Positions 24,402-32,891 of a stretch of 64,000 bases of DNA are shown piece after piece. Made by a program: the position numbers and the translations under genes. The stretch's first letter is position 1, and each line of letters opens with the position of its first letter. The stretch is from Flavobacterium xinjiangense. Lineage in GTDB: Bacteria; Bacteroidota; Bacteroidia; Flavobacteriales; Flavobacteriaceae. The stretch lies in contig NZ_FRCL01000011.1 in assembly GCF_900142885.1 (NCBI RefSeq), positions 62,001 to 126,000 of the forward strand. Reading direction: 5' to 3'. Under the pieces are notes generated by a model. The model saw nothing but the letters and a program-made list of their open reading frames with translations. It did no database searches and had not been told where the DNA came from.

Positions 24402-24983
24402 AATCTAATTATGGTATATGTTTTATTTAAAAAGGCGTTTTTAGCTTTAAAAAAGAATGTGTTTTGACTTTAAAATTATGTATTTTGTTTTATTTAACAG
24501 ATTAAAAACATAAATAATCGATTAAATACATATTTAGGATTATTTAGTAAGTAAAATTTTATAAAAAATAAATAGTAAGAATGATTTTTTTAAACAGTTT
24601 TCTAGTCGCGGTAATAGATCAAAATGGGTTCGTTGAAATTATTCTTAATCTTATTTTGTATCTGATTTTCGAGAATGACGACTTCCATGAATAATCATAT
24701 AACTAAAGAAAGGTTTGGGACTATTCGTAATTGAAAATAGACCTTTCTTTTACATGCAAATAGTTTGTTCAATACATATAAAGAGTCGGATTTTTTTGTT
24801 TTAAATTCTAGTAAGAGAGAAATATGTTTTTGTCATTTTTGTATTGAGGGTGAATGATCTAATGACTTATTTTCTTCAATAGTAATAAAGGACGGAATTG
24901 ATTTGTCCTGATTAAAAAAAGATTAATTACACTTTTGAAAATAATTTTAGATATCTTTATACTAATCATTTAAGAAAAAAAAC
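24402..24983. other. Long divergent intergenic region with one hairpin
   Basis: 582 AT-rich bases between the LamG gene (leftward) and the Old Yellow Enzyme gene (rightward), with no credible gene. It must hold both promoters; a TATCTTTA box at 24952-24959 is a weak candidate for the rightward one. The only strong structure is an isolated hairpin at 24705-24750: AAAGAAAGGT with ACCTTTCTTT, and a second inner pairing CTATT with AATAG. Confidence 0.5.
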
Positions 24984-26075
24984 ATGAAAGCATCCGACTT
25001 ATTCTCACCACAAATAGTAGGTTCTATTGAAATTAAAAACCGAATTGTTATGGCACCAATGACAAGATGTAGAGCAATAGATAATATTCCTAATGAACTG
25101 ATGGCTGAATATTATACACAACGTTCCACTGCAGGATTGATAATAACGGAAGGAACATCTCCATCCCCTAATGGTCTAGGATATGCCCGAATTCCTGGGG
25201 TATTTAGTGAGAAACAAGTCGAAGGATGGAAAAAGACAACAACAGCAGTTCATAAAAACGGTGGTAAAATTATAGTTCAGTTAATGCATTCCGGGAGAAT
25301 AAGCCATCCGCTTAATATGCATAAAGATGCCCAGATTCTAGCGCCATCTGCAGTAAAAGCCTCCGGACAAATGTGGACAGATTTAAAAGGATTACAGGAC
25401 TTTGTCGTTCCAAAAGAAATGACTCCCCAAGAGATTTTACATGCCAGAACAGAGTATGTTGCCGCTGCCGAAAATGGTTTGTTTGCTGGCTTTGATGGGG
25501 TCGAATTACATTCCGCTAATGGTTATCTATTAGAAGAATTTCTTTCTCCTATAAGCAATCTTCGTAAAGACAATTATGGAGGAAGCGTTGAAAACCGTTG
25601 CCGCTTTGTGATTGAAGTAGTAACTGCCGTTGCAAATGCAATTGGAAAAGAAAAAACAGGAATTCGTTTATCACCTTATGGAGTGGCCAGTGACATGCCT
25701 CATTATCCTGAAATTGATGCCACTTATGATTACTTGTCTAAAGAACTCAATAAACTGGATATTGCCTACATTCATCTGGTGGATCACTCCGCTATGGGAG
25801 CGCCTGCCGTTCCTTTAGAAATTAAAAAAGTGATACGAAACAATTTTAAAAATACTATTATCCTTTGCGGTGGGTTCGATAAAGAAACTGCTGAAGCAGC
25901 TATTGAAAGCGGTCTTACAGATTTAGTAGCCTTTGGCCGACCATTCATTAATAATCCCGATCTTGTAAAAAGATTTGAAAATAATTGGCCTTTATCGCAG
26001 GATCTCAACATGGATTTGTTTTACACTGCTGATGAAAAAGGATATACTGATTATCCATTTTATAAAATCGAGTAA
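24984..26075 (+). CDS. Alkene reductase, Old Yellow Enzyme family
   Basis: A 363-residue FMN-dependent NAD(P)H oxidoreductase that reduces activated C=C bonds of enones, maleimides or nitro compounds. The TIM barrel opens with SPQIVGSIEIKNRIVMAPMTR; the FMN segment IVQLMHSGR is near 97-105. The substrate-anchoring pair is H176 and N179 in ELHSANGYLLEEFL. Phosphate binding is by CGGF and FGRPFINNPDL near the C-terminus. The length equals that of NemA-type enzymes. It is followed 60 bases later by an aldolase gene, and the two may share a transcript. The physiological substrate cannot be assigned from sequence. Confidence 0.93.
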   Translation: MKASDLFSPQIVGSIEIKNRIVMAPMTRCRAIDNIPNELMAEYYTQRSTAGLIITEGTSPSPNGLGYARIPGVFSEKQVEGWKKTTTAVHKNGGKIIVQLMHSGRISHPLNMHKDAQILAPSAVKASGQMWTDLKGLQDFVVPKEMTPQEILHARTEYVAAAENGLFAGFDGVELHSANGYLLEEFLSPISNLRKDNYGGSVENRCRFVIEVVTAVANAIGKEKTGIRLSPYGVASDMPHYPEIDATYDYLSKELNKLDIAYIHLVDHSAMGAPAVPLEIKKVIRNNFKNTIILCGGFDKETAEAAIESGLTDLVAFGRPFINNPDLVKRFENNWPLSQDLNMDLFYTADEKGYTDYPFYKIE

Positions 26076-26134
26076 GAAATGTATTTATCTTGAATGAAAT
26101 AATAGTTTAAGTAAACCATTTAAATAGAAGTTAA

Positions 26135-27196
26135 ATGAAAGATCTAAATCAATTGTTGGCTTTGTTAGGTAGTGAAAAAGACTTTTTGTTGCATCATGTC
26201 TGTAAAACAATTTCGAAAGATCAAATTCATTTACCAGGTAAATCCCATATCGATACTCATTTTTTACAAAGCAATAGAAACGCACAAGCGATTCGAAGTT
26301 TGGCACAATTATACCAACATGGACGCCTTGGTGATACCGGATACATTTCAATTTTACCTGTTGATCAAGGGATTGAGCATACGGCAGGAAGCTCTTTTGC
26401 TACTAATCCTATTTATTTTGACCCTGAAAATATTGTAAAATTAGCCATCGAAGCCGGTTGTAATGCAGTAGCATCCACAATGGGCGGATTGGCAATGTTG
26501 TCGAGAAAATATGCACATAAAATTCCATTTGTGGTAAAAATAAATCACAACGAGCTACTAACTTATCCCAATAAATACGACCAAATCATGTTTGGTAGTG
26601 TGCGTGACGCTTGGAATATGGGAGCTGTTGCAGTAGGCGCGACTGTTTATTTTGGCTCTGCCGAATCAGACCGGCAAGTAATAGAAGTCGCAAAGGCTTT
26701 TGAAGAGGCGCATAATTTAGGGATGGCTACGATTCTATGGTGCTATTCCAGAAATGATGCTTTTCTAAAAGACGGTGTCGATTACAATACAGCCGCTGAC
26801 ATTACCGGTCAAGCGAATTACTTAGGCGTTTCGATTCAGGCGGATATTATTAAACAGAAGTTACCAAATAGTAACGGTGGTTTTACAGCAATAAAATTTG
26901 CTAAAACAAATACGGATATGTACACCAAATTGGCCAGCGATCATCCAATAGATTTATGTCGTTATCAGGTCATGAATTGTTATTCGGGGCGTATTAGCAT
27001 GATTAATTCAGGAGGAGAATCAAAAGGAGAAACTGATTTGGCCGAAGCCATAAAAACGGCAGTGATTAATAAAAGGGCAGGAGGAGCTGGTATGATTATG
27101 GGACGAAAAGCTTTTCAAAGGCCTTTTAATGAAGGCATAGAGCTGATTCATGCCGTGCAGGAAATTTACTTAGCTTCCGAAATTACTATTGCTTAA
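26135..27196 (+). CDS. fbaB: Class I fructose-bisphosphate aldolase (DhnA/FbaB type)
   Basis: A 353-residue cytoplasmic Schiff-base aldolase that splits or forms fructose 1,6-bisphosphate in glycolysis and gluconeogenesis. The family pattern is clear: [16 protein letters not shown], then [12 protein letters not shown], then a conserved late block [13 protein letters not shown] and [17 protein letters not shown], which binds substrate phosphate. It is unrelated to the metal-dependent class II enzyme. ATG at 26135 fits, giving [12 protein letters not shown]. It lies downstream of the Old Yellow Enzyme gene on the same strand, with no terminator visible between them. Confidence 0.92.
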   Translation: MKDLNQLLALLGSEKDFLLHHVCKTISKDQIHLPGKSHIDTHFLQSNRNAQAIRSLAQLYQHGRLGDTGYISILPVDQGIEHTAGSSFATNPIYFDPENIVKLAIEAGCNAVASTMGGLAMLSRKYAHKIPFVVKINHNELLTYPNKYDQIMFGSVRDAWNMGAVAVGATVYFGSAESDRQVIEVAKAFEEAHNLGMATILWCYSRNDAFLKDGVDYNTAADITGQANYLGVSIQADIIKQKLPNSNGGFTAIKFAKTNTDMYTKLASDHPIDLCRYQVMNCYSGRISMINSGGESKGETDLAEAIKTAVINKRAGGAGMIMGRKAFQRPFNEGIELIHAVQEIYLASEITIA

Positions 27197-27381
27197 TTTT
27201 AGATAATTTATAGTTTTATAAGAAATTGCAAAGATGTCAAAAAAAATTGTAGTTTAGCATTGGAGCAGGTGCATTGTGTTGATTTACAGTTATTAATCAG
27301 TTTGTGTAAAAAGTGAGAACTAATTAATCATTATGGCCACATTGAGTTTATTATTTTGAACACTATTAAAAATTCTAAAAC

Positions 27382-28056
27382 ATGAAAATTTCTAAATTAC
27401 TGTTATTTGTTTTATTATTAAACATTGGCTTTGCCAACGCACAAAAAAAATTAACTGGGAAAGTGGTTAATAATAAGAACCAGCCAATAGCTAAGGCCAA
27501 AATATATTTAGATTCAATTGATTCAAATGTTGAAACCGATAAGAATGGTTATTTTGAAGTTCAACTTCCGGTAAAAGTAGCGAGTATTAACATTTATTCA
27601 TACGAATATGGCTTACTGTCTTCTAAATTCAATGATGAAAGTATTATGAATTTTGTGTTTTTAGATTCGGAAAAATCAACAAATAAGCGAATTAAAAAAG
27701 GGGAAAAAATAAAAATTGGTTATTCTGAGGAGAATAAAAAATATCAAGTGCTTAATTCAAAGAGCATAGGAGCTGCTGACGATAAAAATTCAGGGATTTA
27801 CAATAACATTTTTGATCTTATCCGAGGACGTTTACCTGGCGTTACAGTTTCTAGAGACAATAAAATAACCATTAGAGGCGTAAGTTCGATTCGTAATATT
27901 TCAGACCCATTATTTGTTGTTGACGGGATGATTGTGTCGAGTATCGATTATATTTCACCTAATATTGTAAAAAGCATCAGTGTTTTAAAAGGTGCAGAAG
28001 CTTCTGTTTATGGTTCGCAAGGATCGTCGGGTGTTATTGTGATAAAAACAAAATAG
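27382..28056 (+). CDS. Stand-alone carboxypeptidase-regulatory plus TonB plug protein
   Basis: A 224-residue exported protein with signal peptide MKISKLLLFVLLLNIGFANAQ. Residues 22-95 form a carboxypeptidase-regulatory-like (CNA-B) domain (LTGKVVNNKNQPIAKAKIYLD). Residues about 135-224 form a SusC-like TonB receptor plug: NIFDLIRGRLPGVTV, then ITIRGVSSI, PLFVVDGM and SVLKGAEASVYGSQGSSGVIVIKTK. There is no beta-barrel, so it cannot be a transporter alone; it may be a partner or decoy of SusC proteins, or a remnant. A coding-looking tail continues in another frame after the stop (28065-28163). Single genes of this layout exist in Bacteroidetes, so truncation is not certain. Confidence 0.82.
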   Translation: MKISKLLLFVLLLNIGFANAQKKLTGKVVNNKNQPIAKAKIYLDSIDSNVETDKNGYFEVQLPVKVASINIYSYEYGLLSSKFNDESIMNFVFLDSEKSTNKRIKKGEKIKIGYSEENKKYQVLNSKSIGAADDKNSGIYNNIFDLIRGRLPGVTVSRDNKITIRGVSSIRNISDPLFVVDGMIVSSIDYISPNIVKSISVLKGAEASVYGSQGSSGVIVIKTK

Positions 28057-28181
28057 TTTTGAGAAGCAATTCTGGTGCAAGAAAATCAGATATTTTTTTA
28101 CCAATACCTCCAAGCTCTAATCTTAAAGATGAAAATTATAACTCTTCCGAATTGCCAAATTAATTTAGAGTGATTTCATTT

Positions 28182-28742
28182 TTAATAATACAATCTAAAA
28201 TCGAGTAGTTTGCAGAGGTCATATTTTTTTTGAAATAATTCTTGTACAATTTCAACGACATTATCCTGTTCTTCAAATAGACTAAAGAATATTTTGTCTA
28301 GGGTGCTGCTGGTTAATTTATGGAATACGGCGCCATAACCAGAAATAGCGCGAGCTCCAGTAATATCTAAAAAATATTGAGCTTCTTCCTCGGTTAGGTC
28401 TAATATTTTTGCATTGGCAAAATGCAAAATTTTACCTGTCATTTTTCCTTCAAAGAGCTCTGCTATTTCTTCTAAACTATAGTAATAATCATTTAGGCAA
28501 ATAGTGTTTCCTTCGCCCTGCATGACTAAATAGATTATTTCATAATCGGTAAAATTATGATCTGCATAAAGCAATGCATTTAAACTTTCTTCTAATCCTT
28601 CAATAGTATCGCACGTTTTATAAATGCTTGTAATACCCTGCTCAAAGGCTAGTTGCTCTAAGTTTTTGACCACTTCAGTAATGGAGGTAGTTTCTACATC
28701 CGGAACGGCTTCAAGGCAGAATATAAAGGTGTCAGAATCCAT
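28182..28742 (-). CDS. Uncharacterised acidic protein, possible inactive caspase-like fold (DUF6642-like)
   Basis: About 186 residues from ATG at 28742 (MDSDTFIFCLEAVP); a longer form from 28772 adds ten residues of doubtful quality. It has no signal peptide or membrane span and is acidic. The pattern DYEIIYLVMQGEGNTICL, then a helix, then GKILHFANAKILDLTEEEAQYFLDITGARAISGYG resembles caspase/CHAT-type proteins, in which the first block carries His-Gly and the second ends in Ser-Cys. Here those positions are Gln-Gly and Asn-Ala, so it would be inactive. I recall a flavobacterial family named DUF6642 like this but cannot confirm it. It is transcribed alone, and its role is unknown. Confidence 0.6.
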   Translation of the reverse strand: MDSDTFIFCLEAVPDVETTSITEVVKNLEQLAFEQGITSIYKTCDTIEGLEESLNALLYADHNFTDYEIIYLVMQGEGNTICLNDYYYSLEEIAELFEGKMTGKILHFANAKILDLTEEEAQYFLDITGARAISGYGAVFHKLTSSTLDKIFFSLFEEQDNVVEIVQELFQKKYDLCKLLDFRLYY

Positions 28743-28772
28743 GAAATTTAGTTTATGTAGATTGTATTTCAA

Positions 28773-29260
28773 ATCAAATAACGTTGAAATAAAAACTCCA
28801 ATTAGTTTAGTACTTGTAATAGCCCAAAAAAAACTCTAACTAGTTTATTGCCTGCTGCGAATTTACCAGACACTTGCTCAATTGGACTTTGTAAATTTAT
28901 TTTACAAAATTACTGAAGAATGAAATTCATTGTTAGTATTTAACATAAATAGTTATTAACGAAATGGTTTTTCGACTTTAGTATAGGAGATGAAGTTTCG
29001 GGAGTGGTTAGAGGAGTAAAAAGACGCAATATGTATTCGGAGAATTATTTGAAGTCCAAAATATTTCATAGGAAATTATATTTCCAAAATTACCACTTAA
29101 ATTATTTTTGTGAAATTTATTTAAGGGTGATATTAAACTAAAATTGATAAATAAATTTGGATAAAAAATCGGTTTTAAAGTATCCAGGATTGAATCACAC
29201 CTCACTTGACTTGTCACTTGAGCGTTTTAAAGTCTGTATTTTCGAAATATAATTCCAATA
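28773..29260. other. Intergenic stretch, no gene seen
   Basis: About 490 AT-rich bases between the acidic protein gene and the tRNA-Met terminator. One short frame exists on the minus strand (29008-29217), but its composition is not protein-like and it has no family features. I see no RNA fold or repeat. Confidence 0.55.
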
Positions 29261-29292
29261 AAAAACCCTAACATATTGATGTTAGGGTTTTT
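29261..29292 (-). terminator. Terminator after tRNA-Met
   Basis: The near-perfect stem AAAAACCCTAACAT with ATGTTAGGGTTTTT closes on a loop of only a few bases. It starts a few bases past the CCA end of tRNA-Met on the minus strand and ends in a T-run there. Confidence 0.85.
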
Positions 29293-29296
29293 GCTT

Positions 29297-29373
29297 TGGT
29301 AGCGAGACCGAGATTTGAACTCGGGACCTCAGGGTTATGAATCCTGCGCTCTAACCGACTGAGCTATCTCGCC
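29297..29373 (-). tRNA. tRNA-Met (anticodon CAT), CCA encoded
   Basis: The minus strand shows acceptor GGCGAGA with TCTCGCT, discriminator A and an encoded CCA at 29297-29299. The anticodon loop TTCATAA sits between CAGGA and CCCTG, so the anticodon is CAT. The first base pairs with T72 as G-U, so it lacks the 1:72 mismatch and three G-C pairs of an initiator. It is therefore elongator Met, or less likely Ile2 with modified C34. Confidence 0.9.
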
Positions 29374-29527
29374 ATGATTAGGGTGGAAAACCATCCCTGA
29401 ATGCGGGTGCAAATATAAAAATAATATTACAGGTTGCAAGTGTTTTTTAAAGAAAAAAAAATATTTTTAAAAATGCTTTTTTTTCGGACTTATATTCTAT
29501 ATATTTCAGAAAAATTAAATGTAGCTC

Positions 29528-29920
29528 ATGGATCAAAAAGTACGTTACGAAATCGAGTTCCCAATAAATTCATCTCCTCAATTGTTGTATCAATATATAT
29601 CAACTCCATCCGGTTTATCGGAATGGTTTGCTGATAATGTAAATTCTCGTGGTGAGTTTTTTACTTTTATTTGGAATGACTCCGAGGAAAAAGCCAGACT
29701 TGCTTCTAAAAAGTCAGGTGAAAAAGTAAAATTTAAATGGATAGATGAAAATAATAAAGATACCGAATACTTTTTTGAGTTGCATATCTTGGTTGATGAG
29801 TTGACCAAAGATGTCTCGTTGATGGTAATTGACTTTGCTGAAAAAGATGAAGTGGATGAAGCTACACAACTTTGGGAAAATCAAATTTCAGATTTGAAAC
29901 ATCTAATAGGTTCTGTATAG
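29528..29920 (+). CDS. START-like (AHSA1-type) domain protein
   Basis: A 130-residue single-domain protein of the SRPBCC fold. The pattern YEIEFPINSSPQLLYQYISTPSGLSEWFADNV is the first strand and the two helices of the START-like fold; the later strand EYFFELHILVDELTKDVSLMVIDFA and the long C-terminal helix ENQISDLKHLIGS close it. Such proteins bind hydrophobic ligands, but no specific ligand is known for this flavobacterial group. It starts at ATG 29528 (MDQKVRYE), downstream of tRNA-Met on the opposite strand. It is followed by a perfect terminator that abuts the aminotransferase start. Confidence 0.85.
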   Translation: MDQKVRYEIEFPINSSPQLLYQYISTPSGLSEWFADNVNSRGEFFTFIWNDSEEKARLASKKSGEKVKFKWIDENNKDTEYFFELHILVDELTKDVSLMVIDFAEKDEVDEATQLWENQISDLKHLIGSV

Positions 29921-29947
29921 ATTAATCCTATTTTATAACTTATATTT

Positions 29948-29975
29948 GCCCTAAACAAAATTTAGGGCTTTTTTT
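29948..29975 (+). terminator. Terminator directly abutting the next start codon
   Basis: The perfect 8-bp stem GCCCTAAA with TTTAGGGC and loop CAAAA is followed by seven T, then ATG of the aminotransferase at 29976. A TATATTTG box at 29941-29948 overlaps the left arm by one base, so transcripts starting there would lack that arm and escape termination. Confidence 0.85.
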
Positions 29976-30815
29976 ATGATTAATTTTAATGGAACTATAG
30001 TGTCGCAGGACGCTAATATATTGAAACAAAACCGCGCTTTTTTATATGGTGATGCTGTTTTTGAAACAGTTAAAATAATAAGCAATAAGATTCTATTTTT
30101 AGAAGATCATTATTTTAGATTAATGTCTTCTATGCGGGTGATTCGAATGGAGATACCTATGAACTTTACCATGGAGTATTTCGAAGAGCAAATTCTGTCA
30201 TTGGTAGGAAATAATTCATTGTCGGATTCATCGCGCGCCCGAATAACGGTTTATAGGAATGATGGGGGTTATTATTTACCGAACGATAACAGTGTTTCTT
30301 TTTTGATTCATGCCGTAGCGTTAGAAAACGTCTCTTATTTCATTGAAAAAAAGGAATACGAAGTAGATCTTTACAAAGATTTTTACGTGACTAAGCAACT
30401 ACTTTCTTCCATAAAAACAACCAATAAAATCATCAATATAACAGGAAGTATTTATGCTCGTGAAAATGGTTTAGATAATTGTGTTTTATTAAATGACAGC
30501 AAAAATGTAGTGGAAGTATTGCAAGGAAATATTTTCATGCTAATTGGAAATAGACTAATAACTCCGCCAGTTTCAGAGGGTTGTTTGAATGGTGTGATGA
30601 GAAAGCAAATCTTGGGATTGGCAAAAAAAATTGATCACTTAAAAGTAGTTGAAGAGGCCATTTCTCCGTTCGACCTTCAGAAAGCGGATGAATTATTTAT
30701 AACAAATGTTATTAAAGGGATACAGCCTATAACTAAATACCGCAAGAAAACATTTACTACCAATGTAGCAAATCAATTGGTGCAAATGCTGAACGAAATG
30801 ATAAGGTTAAACTAA
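29976..30815 (+). CDS. Class IV PLP-dependent aminotransferase (BCAT/4-amino-4-deoxychorismate lyase family)
   Basis: A 279-residue PLP enzyme. Family features: NRAFLYGDAVFETVKI near 18-33, the Schiff-base Lys in SIKTTNKIINI near 148-152, and the late EVLQGNIFMLIGNRLITPPVSEGCLNGVMRK, which binds the cofactor phosphate, with ELFITNVIKGIQPI near the end. The size fits 4-amino-4-deoxychorismate lyase (PabC) or a D-amino-acid/branched-chain aminotransferase; sequence alone does not decide. It is encoded between START-like and YqgE genes and converges with yqgE, overlapping it by four bases. Its promoter appears to be the TATATTTG at 29941. Confidence 0.85.
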   Translation: MINFNGTIVSQDANILKQNRAFLYGDAVFETVKIISNKILFLEDHYFRLMSSMRVIRMEIPMNFTMEYFEEQILSLVGNNSLSDSSRARITVYRNDGGYYLPNDNSVSFLIHAVALENVSYFIEKKEYEVDLYKDFYVTKQLLSSIKTTNKIINITGSIYARENGLDNCVLLNDSKNVVEVLQGNIFMLIGNRLITPPVSEGCLNGVMRKQILGLAKKIDHLKVVEEAISPFDLQKADELFITNVIKGIQPITKYRKKTFTTNVANQLVQMLNEMIRLN

Positions 30816-31372
30816 TTTAAATAAGGGTTTTCAGGGGCATTTGACCATATGAGATATTCTCCTCCTAATTCTTTTATTTGCTCCTGCCAGAAATGCGTTG
30901 TAGATTTTCCGATGATTTTATTTTCGTAATTATTTTCGGTTATAATCCATGAATTTTCTAGCATTTCATTTTCTAATTGGTTTTCATCCCAACCCGTGTA
31001 ACCAAGGAAAAAACGAATGTTGTCTTTATTAATTTTTCCATCGTTGATTAGTTCTTTGGTAGACTCAAAATCACCGCCCCAATAGATTCCATTTGATATC
31101 TCAATACTGTTTGGAATCAAGTTAGGAATATTGTGTATGAAATAAAGATTGTCCTGTTCCACCGGACCGCCATTGTAAATTTTGAATCGGGCAAAGATTT
31201 CCGGAATCAAATCATTAATAGTATATTTTAATGGTTTATTTATAATAAAACCAACAGATCCCTCTTTATTATGATCTGCTAATAAGATTACGGATCTATT
31301 AAATGATAGATCGCCAACTATAGAAGGCTCTGCTATAAGTAGATGACCTTTTCTTAATTTTTCTGAGATCAT
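30812..31372 (-). CDS. YqgE/AlgH family protein
   Basis: A 186-residue cytoplasmic protein, one UPF0301 domain. Recognisable blocks are GHLLIAEPSIVGDLSFNRSVILLADH, then EGSVGFIINKP, then YNGGPVEQDNLYFIH and FFLGYTGWDENQLENEM, where the GYxGW turn is the family signature. The biochemical role is unknown; an old name links it to alginate regulation in Pseudomonas. Its end overlaps the convergent aminotransferase gene by four bases, so no terminator separates them. It lies downstream of HU on the same strand. Confidence 0.93.
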   Translation of the reverse strand: MISEKLRKGHLLIAEPSIVGDLSFNRSVILLADHNKEGSVGFIINKPLKYTINDLIPEIFARFKIYNGGPVEQDNLYFIHNIPNLIPNSIEISNGIYWGGDFESTKELINDGKINKDNIRFFLGYTGWDENQLENEMLENSWIITENNYENKIIGKSTTHFWQEQIKELGGEYLIWSNAPENPYLN

Positions 31373-31445
31373 GACATTGTTTTTTTAAGTAATTAAATTT
31401 AAGAAAAAATTCATTAAAATACCAAATAAACTCGTTAAACTGCAT

Positions 31446-31469
31446 AAAAAAACCCTCCATAGGAAGGTT
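31446..31469 (-). terminator. Terminator after HU gene
   Basis: On the minus strand the stem AACCTTCC with GGAGGGTT (one G-T pair) and a three-base loop is followed by a run of T. It separates the HU gene from yqgE. Confidence 0.82.
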
Positions 31470-31491
31470 TTATTATATTGGAAAACTTAAA

Positions 31492-31764
31492 CTAGTTTAC
31501 TGCTCCTTCTAATTCTGCACCAGCTTTAAATTTCACAACATTTTTAGCTGCGATTTGAATAGTTTTTCCTGTTTGAGGATTTCTACCGTCTCTAGCAGCT
31601 CTAGCTGAAACTGACCAAGATCCGAAACCTACTAAAGATACTCTTCCACCTTTTTTCAAGGTACCGCCTACATTTCCTAAAAATGACTCTAAAGCTAATT
31701 TTGCAGCAGCTTTTGTAATTCCTGCTTCAGCAGCCATAGCATCGATTAATTCTGATTTGTTCAT
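31492..31764 (-). CDS. HU-family nucleoid DNA-binding protein
   Basis: A 90-residue histone-like protein that bends DNA and compacts the chromosome as a homodimer. It has the full HU pattern: MNKSELIDAMAAEAGITKAAAKLALE, the dimer core GGTLKKGGRVSLVGFGSWSV, and the beta-ribbon arm ARDGRNPQTGKTIQIAA with the intercalating Pro of RNPQTG. It is a single gene with a textbook Bacteroidetes promoter upstream and its own terminator, which fits high expression. Only one HU is seen in the window. Confidence 0.96.
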   Translation of the reverse strand: MNKSELIDAMAAEAGITKAAAKLALESFLGNVGGTLKKGGRVSLVGFGSWSVSARAARDGRNPQTGKTIQIAAKNVVKFKAGAELEGAVN

Positions 31765-31808
31765 AATGAATAGTTATTAATTGTTGGTTATAAAAAATTG
31801 TTAATACA

Positions 31809-31838
31809 CAAATTTAGTAGGAAATACGTTCCTTGCAA
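31809..31838 (-). promoter_or_regulatory. HU promoter (TTG-N19-TAAATTTG)
   Basis: On the minus strand a TTG (complement of CAA at 31836-31838) is followed after 19 bases by TAAATTTG (31809-31816), both matching the Bacteroidetes -33/-7 consensus. Transcription would begin near 31802, leaving a leader of about 40 bases. Confidence 0.75.
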
Positions 31839-31943
31839 GTGTTTTATCTATTTTTAGCTCGTTTTGTTGATAACTTATTTTTTTTGTTCATAAAACAGTA
31901 TTTTTCGTGCTAAAATCACCGATAAACTCCCATTTTACTGACG

Positions 31944-32891
31944 TTAGTAGGCTTTTGCATTTTCAGAAAAAGAGATTCCGTTCAGTAATTCGGCTGTAGT
32001 CATCCTTTTTTTTCCTGGAAATTGTAAATTTAGTACTTGAATGAATCCATTTGTGACAGCAATTTTCATTTCTTTTTTAGTGCAGATCAACTGTCCAACT
32101 GAAAAGGAGTGGTCTTCTAAAATAACTGTTGCTTCGTAAATTTTCACATTCCAATCTTCATTTTTATCCTCAAAGAAGCACCAAGCTGCCGGATATGGAC
32201 TCAATCCTCTGATTAAATTATTTATTTCTGAAGCTGGGTTAGTCCAATCTATTTTGCAGTTTTCTTTATTTAGTTTATATGCTGTTTTTATAGCTGAATT
32301 TTCAGTTTGAATAACAGTGGTTACATTTCCTTTTTCTATAAGTTTTAAAGTGTCAATAACGGTCTTGCTGCCCAAGTCCATTAATCTATCGTGCAATTGT
32401 CCGGCATTTTCAGTGTCTCCAATTTCGATTTCTGAACTTAGAATCATCGCTCCCGTATCAATTTTATCATCTATAAAAAAAGTTGTGACACCAGTTTTTG
32501 ATTCTCCATTTATTATTGCCCAATTTATGGGTGCGGCACCGCGATAATTAGGAAGTACGGAAGCGTGAAGATTAAATGTTCCTAGTGAAGGCATTTCCCA
32601 AACTACTTTTGGCAGCATTCTAAAGGCAACTACAATTTGTAAATTGGCATTCAAAGTTTTTAGTTCCGATAAAAACGTTTCGTCTTTTAGATTTGTAGGC
32701 TGCAGTAAAGTAAGGTTATTGGCTAATGCAAATTCTTTTACTGCGGAGTATTTTATTTTTTGTCCACGACCAGCAGGTTTATCTGCTGCGGTAATAACGC
32801 CAACAACTTCAAAGTTGTTTTTGATTATCGTATCCAGAATTCCAACTGCAAATTCGGGTGTTCCCATGAAAACAATTCGTAATTTTTCCAT
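31944..32891 (-). CDS. fmt: Methionyl-tRNA formyltransferase
   Basis: A 315-residue enzyme that formylates initiator Met-tRNA with 10-formyl-tetrahydrofolate. Features are the Rossmann start RIVFMGTPEFAVG, the formyl-folate site NLHASVLPNYRGAAPINW at about 107-124, where Asn, His and later Asp are catalytic, the GVTTFFIDDKIDTGAM block, and the C-terminal tRNA-binding OB-like domain from about 205 (LSPYPAAWCFFE). ATG at 32891 overlaps the recQ stop by one base (TAATG), so the pair is probably translationally coupled. Unusually, def is not adjacent. Confidence 0.95.
   Translation of the reverse strand: MEKLRIVFMGTPEFAVGILDTIIKNNFEVVGVITAADKPAGRGQKIKYSAVKEFALANNLTLLQPTNLKDETFLSELKTLNANLQIVVAFRMLPKVVWEMPSLGTFNLHASVLPNYRGAAPINWAIINGESKTGVTTFFIDDKIDTGAMILSSEIEIGDTENAGQLHDRLMDLGSKTVIDTLKLIEKGNVTTVIQTENSAIKTAYKLNKENCKIDWTNPASEINNLIRGLSPYPAAWCFFEDKNEDWNVKIYEATVILEDHSFSVGQLICTKKEMKIAVTNGFIQVLNLQFPGKKRMTTAELLNGISFSENAKAY

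Noticed and set aside
29008..29217. Short minus-strand frame in the tRNA-Met upstream gap
   Set aside because: Low-complexity, AT-driven composition with no start context or conserved feature.
29297..29373. Initiator tRNA-fMet
   Set aside because: The first base pairs with position 72 as G-U and the anticodon stem lacks three consecutive G-C pairs; elongator Met fits better.
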